From assembly GCA_027623845.1 (NCBI GenBank), contig JAQBUJ010000243.1:1-5668 (forward strand): 5,668 nucleotides of DNA. The letters run 5' to 3'. The stretch comes from Pseudomonadota bacterium (GTDB lineage Bacteria > Pseudomonadota > Alphaproteobacteria > Thalassobaculales > Thalassobaculaceae). This document shows, piece after piece, positions 1 through 5,230 of the stretch. Each line of letters begins with the position of its first letter. Position 1 is the stretch's first letter. The position numbers were made by a program, and so were the translations under genes. The notes below the pieces were generated by a model, which saw nothing but the letters and a program-made list of their open reading frames with translations, had not been told where the DNA came from and searched no databases.

Positions 1-279
1 TCCGTTTTTCTGGCTTGTCCCAGTGTATGGGGCTGCCGGGAAATCAGGCGCGCCCTCCTTGATCACCGTAATTCCACCATGCCCCGAGTCGATTTGGCAA
101 GCATTCCAACTGGAATTCGGCCTCATATCCGCATTTTCTTTAAATGCCCGGTTTGAAAAGCTCTGACGGACCGTGTCTGGACGTGGACCAACAAGGCGGA
201 GTATTACGAATCCGGTCCTTGCGTGCGTCGCCTCACACATCGGGCGGATCAGCGCCCACAACGAATTGGATTTCGGCCC
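1..279. other. Region upstream of metC with no convincing gene
   Basis: No known protein is recognisable here on either strand. On the minus strand one frame is open from about position 324 to the left edge (ATG at 322-324, another at 238-240), but its third codon positions are much less G/C-biased than in the real genes of the window, its starts have no ribosome binding site, and its first part is antisense to metC. On the plus strand a frame is open from position 1 to a TGA at 154-156, again with no recognisable content. The region also holds ATTCCA at 71-76 and an inverted pair at 103-116. An AT-rich stretch around 134-145 (TTTAAAT) resembles a -10 box but has no good -35 partner. The region is probably the metC leader plus, possibly, the edge of another gene. 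Confidence 0.5.
103..116. repeat. Inverted repeat ATTCCA-AC-TGGAAT upstream of metC
   Basis: The sequence reads ATTCCA, two bases, TGGAAT: a perfect 6-bp inverted repeat with a 2-bp centre. A further copy of ATTCCA lies at 71-76, 32 bp upstream of the first arm, roughly three helical turns away. The repeat sits about 23 bp upstream of an AT-rich TTTAAAT (139-145), so it could be an operator for metC. The regulator is unknown and a chance origin is possible for such a short palindrome. Confidence 0.3.
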
Positions 280-1476
280 ATGTCCTCCACCAAGCGATTT
301 TCCCGACGCACCACGATCACCCATGCGGGGCGCCACCCGCACGACAATCACGGGGTGGTCAACCCGCCGGTCTATCATGCCTCAACGATCCTGCAGCCCT
401 CGCTTGACGCCTTCGAGGCGGCTCGCAAGCCCGATTGGACGGGATATCGTTACGGGCGGGCCGGAACCCCGACCAGCCGTTCCTTCGAGGAAGCGGTTAC
501 CGAGGTTTATGGCGCGGCCGGAAGCGTTGCGGTGTCTTCCGGTTTGGCGGCGGTCACCAACGCCGTCTTGGCTTGCGTTAAATCCGGCGACCATATCTTG
601 GTAACCGACAACGCTTATGGCCCGACACGACGGTTCTGCAATACCTTCCTGGCCCGATTCGGAGTCGAAACCACTTTCTACGACCCAAGCATCGGCGCCG
701 GCATCGCCGGATTGTTTAAAGACAACACCGTCGCCGTCTATACCGAGGCGCCGGGCTCTCAAACCTTCGACATGTCGGATATTCCGGCCCTCTCCAAGGT
801 CGCCCATGACAAGGGCGCCGTGGTGCTGATGGATAACACCTGGGCCAGCCCGCTCTATTTCGACCCCTTCGCCAAGGGCGTGGATATCGTCGTCGAAGCG
901 GTGACCAAATACATCTGCGGGCATTCCGATGTGATGATGGGGATCATCGTCGGGACCGAGGAATGGGCCGGCCCGGTTCGCGACATGGCCAAGCTGCATG
1001 GCAACGCTTGCGGCCCGAACGATCTTTATCTGGCCCAACGGGGATTACGCACTCTGGCGGTTCGCATGGCGCAAAATCAGGCCAACGGCCTCGAACTGGC
1101 CAATTGGTTGCGCGGCCGACCAGAGGTCAAACGGGTGCTGCATCCCGGGCTGACCAACGATCCGGGCCATGAGATTTGGAAACGCGACTTCACCGGGGCC
1201 AGCGGGTTGTTCGGTTTCGTCCTCAATGAGGGCTACTCCAGAGCCGCGCTGGCGGCGATGCTCGATGGGCTTGAGCTGTATGGCATGGGCGCCAGTTGGG
1301 GCGGCTATGAAAGCCTGATCATCCCCGCCAATCCGCGCGACTTCCGCACCGCGACAACCTGGGATGAACCCGGTCAATTGCTGCGGGTGCATGCCGGTTT
1401 GGAGGACATTGATGATTTGATTGCCGATCTGGGCGCCGGGCTCGACCGGCTGTCGGCGATCGCAGCGACGGCCTGA
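280..1476 (+). CDS. metC: Cystathionine beta-lyase (PLP-dependent)
   Basis: A 398-residue cytoplasmic enzyme of the Cys/Met-metabolism PLP family (fold type I). It would cleave L-cystathionine to homocysteine, pyruvate and ammonia, the step before methionine synthase. Counting from ATG 280, the PLP-binding lysine is Lys210 in TKYICGHSD, the PLP pyridine-N aspartate is Asp185 in LMDNTWASP, and the beta-lyase-type GASWGGYES motif has Trp340. As I recall, these numbers match those of E. coli MetC (395 residues), which strongly supports this start. YGRAGTPT (Tyr58, Arg60) is the phosphate-binding strand from the partner subunit, and RVHAGLED near residue 369 supplies the carboxylate-binding arginine. 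A GTG at 223 would add 19 residues (Arg- and His-rich) with no family support and is rejected. No strong Shine-Dalgarno sequence precedes ATG 280. The modE-like gene follows after 27 bp and may be cotranscribed. Cystathionine gamma-synthase or gamma-lyase is less likely given the GASWGG motif. Confidence 0.93.
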   Translation: MSSTKRFSRRTTITHAGRHPHDNHGVVNPPVYHASTILQPSLDAFEAARKPDWTGYRYGRAGTPTSRSFEEAVTEVYGAAGSVAVSSGLAAVTNAVLACVKSGDHILVTDNAYGPTRRFCNTFLARFGVETTFYDPSIGAGIAGLFKDNTVAVYTEAPGSQTFDMSDIPALSKVAHDKGAVVLMDNTWASPLYFDPFAKGVDIVVEAVTKYICGHSDVMMGIIVGTEEWAGPVRDMAKLHGNACGPNDLYLAQRGLRTLAVRMAQNQANGLELANWLRGRPEVKRVLHPGLTNDPGHEIWKRDFTGASGLFGFVLNEGYSRAALAAMLDGLELYGMGASWGGYESLIIPANPRDFRTATTWDEPGQLLRVHAGLEDIDDLIADLGAGLDRLSAIAATA

Positions 1477-1494
1477 GAGCCGGCGCTCGGCACC

Positions 1495-1498
1495 GGAG
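1495..1498 (+). promoter_or_regulatory. Ribosome binding site of the modE-like gene
   Basis: GGAG lies 5 bases before ATG 1504, in the 27-bp gap after the metC stop. It supports ATG 1504 as the start of the modE-like gene and suggests independent initiation within a metC-modE transcript. Confidence 0.6.
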
Positions 1499-1503
1499 CC
1501 ACA

Positions 1504-1848
1504 ATGCATCGCCCCCGCATACGACTGCTGATCGGCGCCGCTGTCGCCCTGGGTCCGGGCAAGGCGGCGCTGTTGGAGGCGATCGGTCGAACCGGATCAA
1601 TCTCGGCGGCGGCGCGGGAGATGGGCATGTCCTATCGGCGGGCCTGGAGCCTAGTCGACCGGATGAACGCCGATTTTGTCGGCCCGCTGGTCGAAAAGAC
1701 CGCCGGCGGGCGCGGCGGCGGCGGCGCTCAGCTCAGCCCGCTTGGCGGCGATGTTCTGCAGCGCTATCACGCCATCGAACACAAGGCCGCCGAAAGCGTC
1801 GAGGCCGACATGGAAGCCTTTGCGCCGTTATTGCGCGACCCGGAATAA
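1504..1848 (+). CDS. Stand-alone ModE-type winged-helix DNA-binding protein
   Basis: A 114-residue protein matching the N-terminal LysR-like winged-helix domain of ModE, the molybdate-dependent regulator. The helix-turn-helix is GSISAAAREMGMSYRRAW and following residues (about 31-54). The wing is EKTAGGRGGGGAQLSPLG (about 64-81), a typical ModE signature with a Gly-rich tip. The rest (about 82-114) is a helix, ending HKAAESVEADMEAF, which in ModE forms the dimer interface. E. coli ModE is 262 residues and carries two C-terminal molybdate-binding Mop domains. Here the reading frame ends in TAA directly after the DNA-binding part, with no sign of decay, so it looks like a genuine one-domain form rather than a broken gene. 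Such short forms occur near mod genes in other alphaproteobacteria. It lies about 0.75 kb upstream of modABC on the same strand and could bind the operator at 2555-2578. Without a Mop domain its response to molybdate is unexplained. The gene symbol is withheld because a full-length ModE may exist elsewhere in the genome. Confidence 0.85.
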   Translation: MHRPRIRLLIGAAVALGPGKAALLEAIGRTGSISAAAREMGMSYRRAWSLVDRMNADFVGPLVEKTAGGRGGGGAQLSPLGGDVLQRYHAIEHKAAESVEADMEAFAPLLRDPE

Positions 1849-1895
1849 GCAGGCCAAACGCCGGGCCTTCACGCTGTGCCTGCCGCCCGCGGACC

Positions 1896-2507
1896 CTATT
1901 CTTTCGAAGCCTCGCCGAAAAGCCGTTCCCGGTCACCGGCCGGCAGATGATCGCGCGCATAGTCACGCAATTTCCAAACCGCGTCGGGCGGGGTGTAGTC
2001 AGGTCGCGGGACATTCTCGGAAAGCGCAAAGCCTTCCATCGCCGGGATATAGCGCGGGCAGTTCGGAAAGATGTGCCGGGCCGTCACATCGACCAACATC
2101 TTGGCCCCCTCGAAGCCGGCCACCCGCGCCGGGTCATCGTCGATGGTCGCCGCGCCGCTGATCCTCATCCGCTCGCCGGAACCATCGAAGCGGATGAACA
2201 ACAGGCCAACATTGCCGCTTTGCATGATATTGCCGAGGCTCTTGTACATGCTGTTGCCGTCATAATCGGGAAAGCTGAGGGTGTTTTCACCGGTGACCCG
2301 GACAAAGCCCGGCATACCGCCTTTGAACGAACAGTCAACGGTCTCGCCAGCCGCCGTCGCCAGAAAAAAGAACGGCGCCGTCTCGATGAAGCTTCGGTCC
2401 GCCTCGGTGAAGGTAGCGTGGCGACGGTTTCGCTCCAGACTGTCGGCGAGGCGGCGACCGTCGAATTTATCCTGTAGAGCCCGGTTGCCCTCGTGAAACA
2501 TCGCCAT
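1896..2507 (-). CDS. Pyridoxamine 5'-phosphate oxidase-like FMN-binding split-barrel protein
   Basis: A 203-residue soluble protein. The core FFFLATAAGETVDCSFKGG (about residues 46-64), then MPGFVRV, SFPDYDGNSMYKSLGNI (78-94) and NVGLLFIRFDG (99-109), is the flavin-reductase-like split-barrel pattern of the PNPOx-like superfamily. A later NCPRYIP segment (149-155) is typical of one uncharacterised branch, and the N-terminus has a helical FTEADRSFIE before the barrel. Members bind FMN or related cofactors; the substrate here cannot be told, and true vitamin B6 synthesis by PdxH is unlikely because the subgroup differs. The frame is open further upstream (to 2669), but those residues would cover the modA promoter. 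ATG 2507 has GGGAG eight bases before it and starts the recognisable sequence, so I chose it. The gene is divergent from modA and converges on the modE-like gene with a 47-bp gap. It may share the ModE operator with modA. Confidence 0.85.
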   Translation of the reverse strand: MAMFHEGNRALQDKFDGRRLADSLERNRRHATFTEADRSFIETAPFFFLATAAGETVDCSFKGGMPGFVRVTGENTLSFPDYDGNSMYKSLGNIMQSGNVGLLFIRFDGSGERMRISGAATIDDDPARVAGFEGAKMLVDVTARHIFPNCPRYIPAMEGFALSENVPRPDYTPPDAVWKLRDYARDHLPAGDRERLFGEASKE

Positions 2508-2515
2508 CGGCGTCT

Positions 2516-2520
2516 CTCCC
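2516..2520 (-). promoter_or_regulatory. Ribosome binding site deciding the start of the flavin split-barrel gene
   Basis: On the minus strand GGGAG is followed by AGACGCCG and then ATG at 2507-2505. The 8-base spacing is good. The alternative in-frame ATG at 2501-2499 would be 14 bases away, and the longer reading frame starting at 2669 would cross the modA promoter region. Confidence 0.7.
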
Positions 2521-2539
2521 TTGTCGTCCCGATCACAAG

Positions 2540-2555
2540 GCGTGGATTGCCACGC
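2540..2555. repeat. Perfect 6-bp inverted repeat GCGTGG-ATTG-CCACGC
   Basis: GCGTGG (2540-2545) and CCACGC (2550-2555) are perfect reverse complements around the 4-base loop ATTG. The element overlaps the -35 box TTGCCA of the modA promoter and touches the left end of the ModE-type operator. It also lies in what would be the 5' leader of the divergent flavin split-barrel gene, if that gene's promoter lies upstream of the repeat. It could be a second operator or an RNA hairpin in that leader. There is no T-tract on either side to suggest a terminator. Confidence 0.45.
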
Positions 2556-2575
2556 GTTATGTCCCGTCGTATATA
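2547..2575 (+). promoter_or_regulatory. Predicted sigma70-type promoter of modABC
   Basis: TTGCCA (2547-2552) and TATATA (2570-2575) are separated by exactly 17 bases, a near-consensus housekeeping promoter. Transcription would start near 2582, giving a leader of about 28 bases before the modA ATG at 2611. The -10 box is inside the ModE-type operator, so a bound regulator would exclude RNA polymerase. No comparable promoter was found for the divergent gene. Confidence 0.7.
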
Positions 2576-2578
2576 GCG
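2555..2578. promoter_or_regulatory. Putative ModE operator over the modA promoter
   Basis: The site reads CGTTATGTC, six bases, TATATAGCG. The right half in reverse complement is CGCTATATA, so both halves fit a CGnTAT-type half-site, and the arms match at most positions. An outer G/C pair (2554, 2579) extends the symmetry. This matches my memory of ModE boxes (CGnTATATA-like halves around a 6-bp spacer, as at the E. coli modA promoter). It covers the -10 box and spacer of the promoter at 2547-2575, as expected for repression when molybdate is plentiful. The assignment combines pattern, position before modA and a nearby ModE-like gene; binding itself is inferred. Confidence 0.72.
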
Positions 2579-2610
2579 CTTTTCCGCCCGCCTTACTTAT
2601 TGGGTTAATA

Positions 2611-3387
2611 ATGCGCCGCTTCGCCTTAATCCTAGCCACGCTCGCTTGCACCGCAAGCCCGGTCGTCACTGCGGCGACCGCGATGGCCGGTCAAGCGGTT
2701 TTGGTATTCGCCGCCGCAAGCACCCGCAACGCGATGGACGCGGCGATCCAGGCCTATCCCGGTATCGACAATCCCAGAGTCGATATTCCCAGAGTCGATA
2801 TTCGGGGCGTCTATGCGGCGACATCCGCCCTCTCGCGGCAAATAATCGATGGCGCTCCGGCGTCGATCTTCCTGTCGGCGAACCAGGCTTGGACCGATCA
2901 GTTAGAAAAAGCCGACCTGCTTCATGAGCGCCGAAATTTTCTGCGCACCAGCCTGGTGCTGATTACGCCGAAATCAAACCCACAGCCGCCGTCGATCACC
3001 GCGCCAGGCGATATCATCCCGGCTTTGTCGATCGCCGAAACCCAGGGGGTCCCCGCCGGAATCTACGCCCGTCAGGCGCTGGAAACGCTGCGGCTCTGGC
3101 CGAACCTGAAGGACCGCTTGGCGCAAACCGCCAATGTGCGCGCCGCCTTGCTTTTGGTCGAACGGGGCGAGACGCCGCTCGGCCTGGTCTATCGTACCGA
3201 CGCTCTGGCCTCGCCGGCGGTGACGGAAATCTGGACGGTCCCAGCCAGCGCGCATGCGCCGATCGTCTATCCCCTGGCTTTGCTGGCCGCGCCAGCCGAT
3301 AACCCGCAGGCGGCGGCGTTCTTTGCCTTTCTGACCTCCGCCGCGGGCCGGAAAATCTTCGCGGCGCATGGATTCGAAACGGATTAG
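2611..3387 (+). CDS. modA: Molybdate ABC transporter periplasmic substrate-binding protein
   Basis: A 258-residue secreted binding protein that captures molybdate (and probably tungstate) in the periplasm and delivers it to ModBC. Residues 1-26 are a signal peptide: MRRF, a hydrophobic core, and an A-M-A cleavage site before GQAVLVF. Family motifs in order are VFAAASTRNAM (oxyanion-binding Ser37), YAATSALSRQIIDGAPA with IFLSANQAW, VPAGIYARQAL, ANVRAALLLVERGE (Val176) and PLGLVYRTDA (Tyr194), corresponding to the anion-binding residues of E. coli ModA. ATG 2611 was chosen because it begins the signal peptide; the frame is open back to 2521, but that would overlap the promoter. Its Shine-Dalgarno sequence is weak. 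The modB ATG is 2 bp after the stop. Oddity: residues 55-64 are a tandem repeat, PRVDI-PRVDI, from a perfect 15-bp DNA duplication just before the second anion-binding loop. Confidence 0.95.
   Translation: MRRFALILATLACTASPVVTAATAMAGQAVLVFAAASTRNAMDAAIQAYPGIDNPRVDIPRVDIRGVYAATSALSRQIIDGAPASIFLSANQAWTDQLEKADLLHERRNFLRTSLVLITPKSNPQPPSITAPGDIIPALSIAETQGVPAGIYARQALETLRLWPNLKDRLAQTANVRAALLLVERGETPLGLVYRTDALASPAVTEIWTVPASAHAPIVYPLALLAAPADNPQAAAFFAFLTSAAGRKIFAAHGFETD
2772..2803 (+). repeat. 15-bp in-frame tandem duplication inside modA
   Basis: The codons CCC AGA GTC GAT ATT (2773-2787) are repeated exactly at 2788-2802; one flanking base on each side also fits the period, so the periodic tract spans 2772-2803. 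It adds five residues (PRVDI) to ModA without shifting the frame. Perfect identity at all positions, silent ones included, suggests a recent slippage event or active copy-number variation. Confidence 0.9.
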
Positions 3388-3389
3388 GC

Positions 3390-4100
3390 ATGATCTCGCT
3401 TACCCCCTTGGAGATCGACGCCCTGATGCTGAGCCTCCGCGTCGGGGTGTGGAGCCTGGTGATCTGTCTGCCCACCGGCCTGCTGATCGCGCTGATCCTG
3501 GCGCGCCGGCAATTTCCTGGAAAATGGCTGCTCGACGGGATTGTGCATCTGCCCTTGGTCCTGCCGCCGGTGGTGATTGGCTATGCTTTGCTGATCCTGC
3601 TCGGTCGGCGCGGGATCATCGGTGGCTGGCTGTACGAAAACTTCGACATCACCCTGGCCTTCACCTGGAAGGGCGCGGCAGTGGCCTCGGCGGTGATGGC
3701 GTTGCCGTTGATGGTGCGGGCGATCCGGCTCTCGCTGGAGTCGATGGACCGGGGGCTGGAGGCGGCGGCCCGGACCCTTGGGGCCAGCGACCTGAGAGTG
3801 TTCGCGACAATCACCGTGCCGCTCTGCCTCCCCGGCATTCTGACCGGCAGCATCCTCGCCTTTGCCCGCAGCCTGGGTGAATTCGGCGCCACCATCACCT
3901 TCGTCTCGAATATTCCCGGCGAAACCCAAACCTTGCCACTGGCCCTGTTCGCCGAGACCCAGGTGCCCGGCGACGCCACCCCGGCGATCCGGCTGGCGGT
4001 GATAGCCGTCGTCGTCGCGCTCTCGGCGCTGCTCGCCTCGGCCTATCTGGCCCGCCGGGTCGCCCGACGGGTCGGCATCGATAAGGAATTGCGCCGGTGA
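3390..4100 (+). CDS. modB: Molybdate ABC transporter permease
   Basis: A 236-residue inner-membrane protein forming, as a dimer, the molybdate channel of ModA2B2C2-type importers. Five hydrophobic segments are visible at about residues 14-38, 51-71, 92-110, 141-163 and 198-220, as usual for ModB. The cytoplasmic coupling helix carries the EAA motif EAAARTLGASDLRVF from residue 124, with the conserved Gly131, which contacts ModC. LAFARSLGEFGATITF after it and PLVLPPVVIGYALL in segment two are typical ModB/CysT-type sequences. The start ATG is 2 bp after the modA stop and has only a poor Shine-Dalgarno sequence (GGA at 3381-3383), so translation is probably coupled to modA. The end overlaps the modC start by four bases (GTGA). 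Sulfate permease CysT is the nearest alternative, but the modA and modC neighbours decide for molybdate. Confidence 0.95.
   Translation: MISLTPLEIDALMLSLRVGVWSLVICLPTGLLIALILARRQFPGKWLLDGIVHLPLVLPPVVIGYALLILLGRRGIIGGWLYENFDITLAFTWKGAAVASAVMALPLMVRAIRLSLESMDRGLEAAARTLGASDLRVFATITVPLCLPGILTGSILAFARSLGEFGATITFVSNIPGETQTLPLALFAETQVPGDATPAIRLAVIAVVVALSALLASAYLARRVARRVGIDKELRR
4083..4087 (+). promoter_or_regulatory. Ribosome binding site of modC
   Basis: AAGGA lies 9 bases before GTG 4097, within the end of modB. It supports the GTG start, whose first bases overlap the modB TGA, and indicates coupled translation. Confidence 0.6.
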
Positions 4101-5215
4101 TCAGCGTCGATATCATGGCTGAGCGCGGCGACTTCTCGATCGCGGCGCATTTCGAGGCCCCCTCGAACGGCGTTACCGCGCTGTTCGGTCGTTCAGGTTC
4201 GGGCAAAACCACACTGGTCAACGCCATTGCCGGGTTGATCCGCCCGGATCGTGGCCGGATCACCGTCGCTGAGCAGGTATTGTTTGATTCCGCCGCCGGC
4301 ATCGACCTTCCCGTCGCCGCCAGACAACTCGGCTATGTGTTTCAGGAGGGTCGACTTTTCCCGCATATGAGCGTGCGGCAGAACCTGCTCTACGGTCGCC
4401 GGGGTGACAAGGACGCCCACCCAACCCTGGCGGAAACCGTCGATCTACTGGGATTGGAAGCCTTTCTGGAGCGTCGGCCCGGCTCGCTTTCCGGCGGCGA
4501 GCGCCAACGCGTGGCGATCGGTCGGGCGCTGTTGGCCAATCCTCGCATTTTGCTGATGGACGAGCCTCTGGCCTCGCTCGACGGGCCGCGCCGGGCCGAG
4601 ATCCTGCCCTATCTCGCCGACCTCAGGGACGCCTTGGAGATCCCGGTGATTTACGTGTCGCACCAGATGGACGAGGTGATCCGGCTGGCCGACACCATGG
4701 TCCTGCTCTCCGAGGGCAGGGTCGCGGCGACCGGCGCCGTCGAGGAGATCACCAGCCGCCTGGATCTGGCGCCGCTGACCGGGCGCTACGAAGCCGGCGC
4801 AGTCCTGCCTTGCCGGGTGGCCGAACAGGATGTTGCGTTTGGCCTGACCCGTCTTGAATTCAGCGGCGGGACGCTGTGGGTTGGGGCCGTCGATCTACCC
4901 AAGGGAACGCCGGTGCGGGTCCGTATCCGCGCCCGTGACGTGGCCCTCGCCCTATCGCCGCCACGTGACGTCAGCATGCTCAACATCATAGACGCGCGGA
5001 TCACCGAAATTGGCCAGACGCAAGGCGCTCAGGTCGATGTTCGGCTATCCGCCGGCGCTGACTCGCTGTGGGCCCGGCTGACCCGCCGGAGCGTCAGTGA
5101 GCTTGGCTTGAAACCCGGAATGCAGGTTCAGGCGATGATAAAATCGGCCTCCATCGACGGCGCCTCACTCGGCCAAATAGGCCGTATGAGACGGTCAGAG
5201 ATCGATACGGTTTAG
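4097..5215 (+). CDS. modC: Molybdate ABC transporter ATP-binding protein
   Basis: A 372-residue cytoplasmic ATPase that powers molybdate import through ModB. All nucleotide-binding motifs are present: Walker A GRSGSGKT (31-38), Q-loop Gln83 in YVFQEGRLFP, signature LSGGERQRVAIGRA (131-144), Walker B ILLMDEP (151-157) with catalytic Glu156, D-loop ASLD (159-162) and switch His189 in YVSHQMDE. The C-terminal third carries a Mop/TOBE domain (about 290-355), beginning SMLNIIDARITEIG, which binds oxyanions in this family and can give feedback inhibition of transport. Length and domain order match full-size ModC (E. coli about 352 residues). GTG 4097 is the start because it overlaps the modB stop as GTGA and has AAGGA upstream. 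The operon ends here, with the next gene convergent 15 bp away and no visible hairpin terminator between them. The Mop domain is the only recognisable molybdate-sensing module in the window apart from ModA. Confidence 0.95.
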   Translation: MISVDIMAERGDFSIAAHFEAPSNGVTALFGRSGSGKTTLVNAIAGLIRPDRGRITVAEQVLFDSAAGIDLPVAARQLGYVFQEGRLFPHMSVRQNLLYGRRGDKDAHPTLAETVDLLGLEAFLERRPGSLSGGERQRVAIGRALLANPRILLMDEPLASLDGPRRAEILPYLADLRDALEIPVIYVSHQMDEVIRLADTMVLLSEGRVAATGAVEEITSRLDLAPLTGRYEAGAVLPCRVAEQDVAFGLTRLEFSGGTLWVGAVDLPKGTPVRVRIRARDVALALSPPRDVSMLNIIDARITEIGQTQGAQVDVRLSAGADSLWARLTRRSVSELGLKPGMQVQAMIKSASIDGASLGQIGRMRRSEIDTV

Positions 5216-5230
5216 CGCAAGTCGCAGCCG

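Noticed and set aside
223..279. GTG start extending metC by 19 residues
   Set aside because: The extra residues are not family-like, there is no ribosome binding site, and numbering from ATG 280 puts Lys210, Asp185 and Trp340 at the positions I recall for E. coli MetC.
1..279. SAM-type riboswitch upstream of metC
   Set aside because: I looked for the SAM-II-like pattern often found before methionine genes in alphaproteobacteria and saw no matching core or pseudoknot arms.
382..1038. 218-codon open frame on the minus strand
   Set aside because: It lies wholly antisense to metC, whose catalytic motifs are unambiguous; its composition is that of a shadow frame in G+C-rich DNA.
1849..1895. Possible terminator between the convergent modE-like and split-barrel genes
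   Set aside because: AGGCC/GGCCT (1851-1868) and GCAGGC/GCCTGC (1849-1883) can pair, but stems are short, the second has a long loop, and no T-tract follows on either strand.
1947..2477. 176-codon open frame on the plus strand
   Set aside because: It is antisense to the flavin split-barrel gene, which has family motifs and a good ribosome binding site; the plus-strand translation resembles no known protein.
2508..2669. 54-codon N-terminal extension of the flavin split-barrel gene
   Set aside because: It would run through the modA promoter and operator and into the modA signal sequence, and ATG 2507 has a well-placed GGGAG.
3384..3929. 181-codon open frame on the minus strand
   Set aside because: It is antisense to modB; its Gln/Asp-rich low-complexity translation reflects the reverse of hydrophobic Leu/Val codons.
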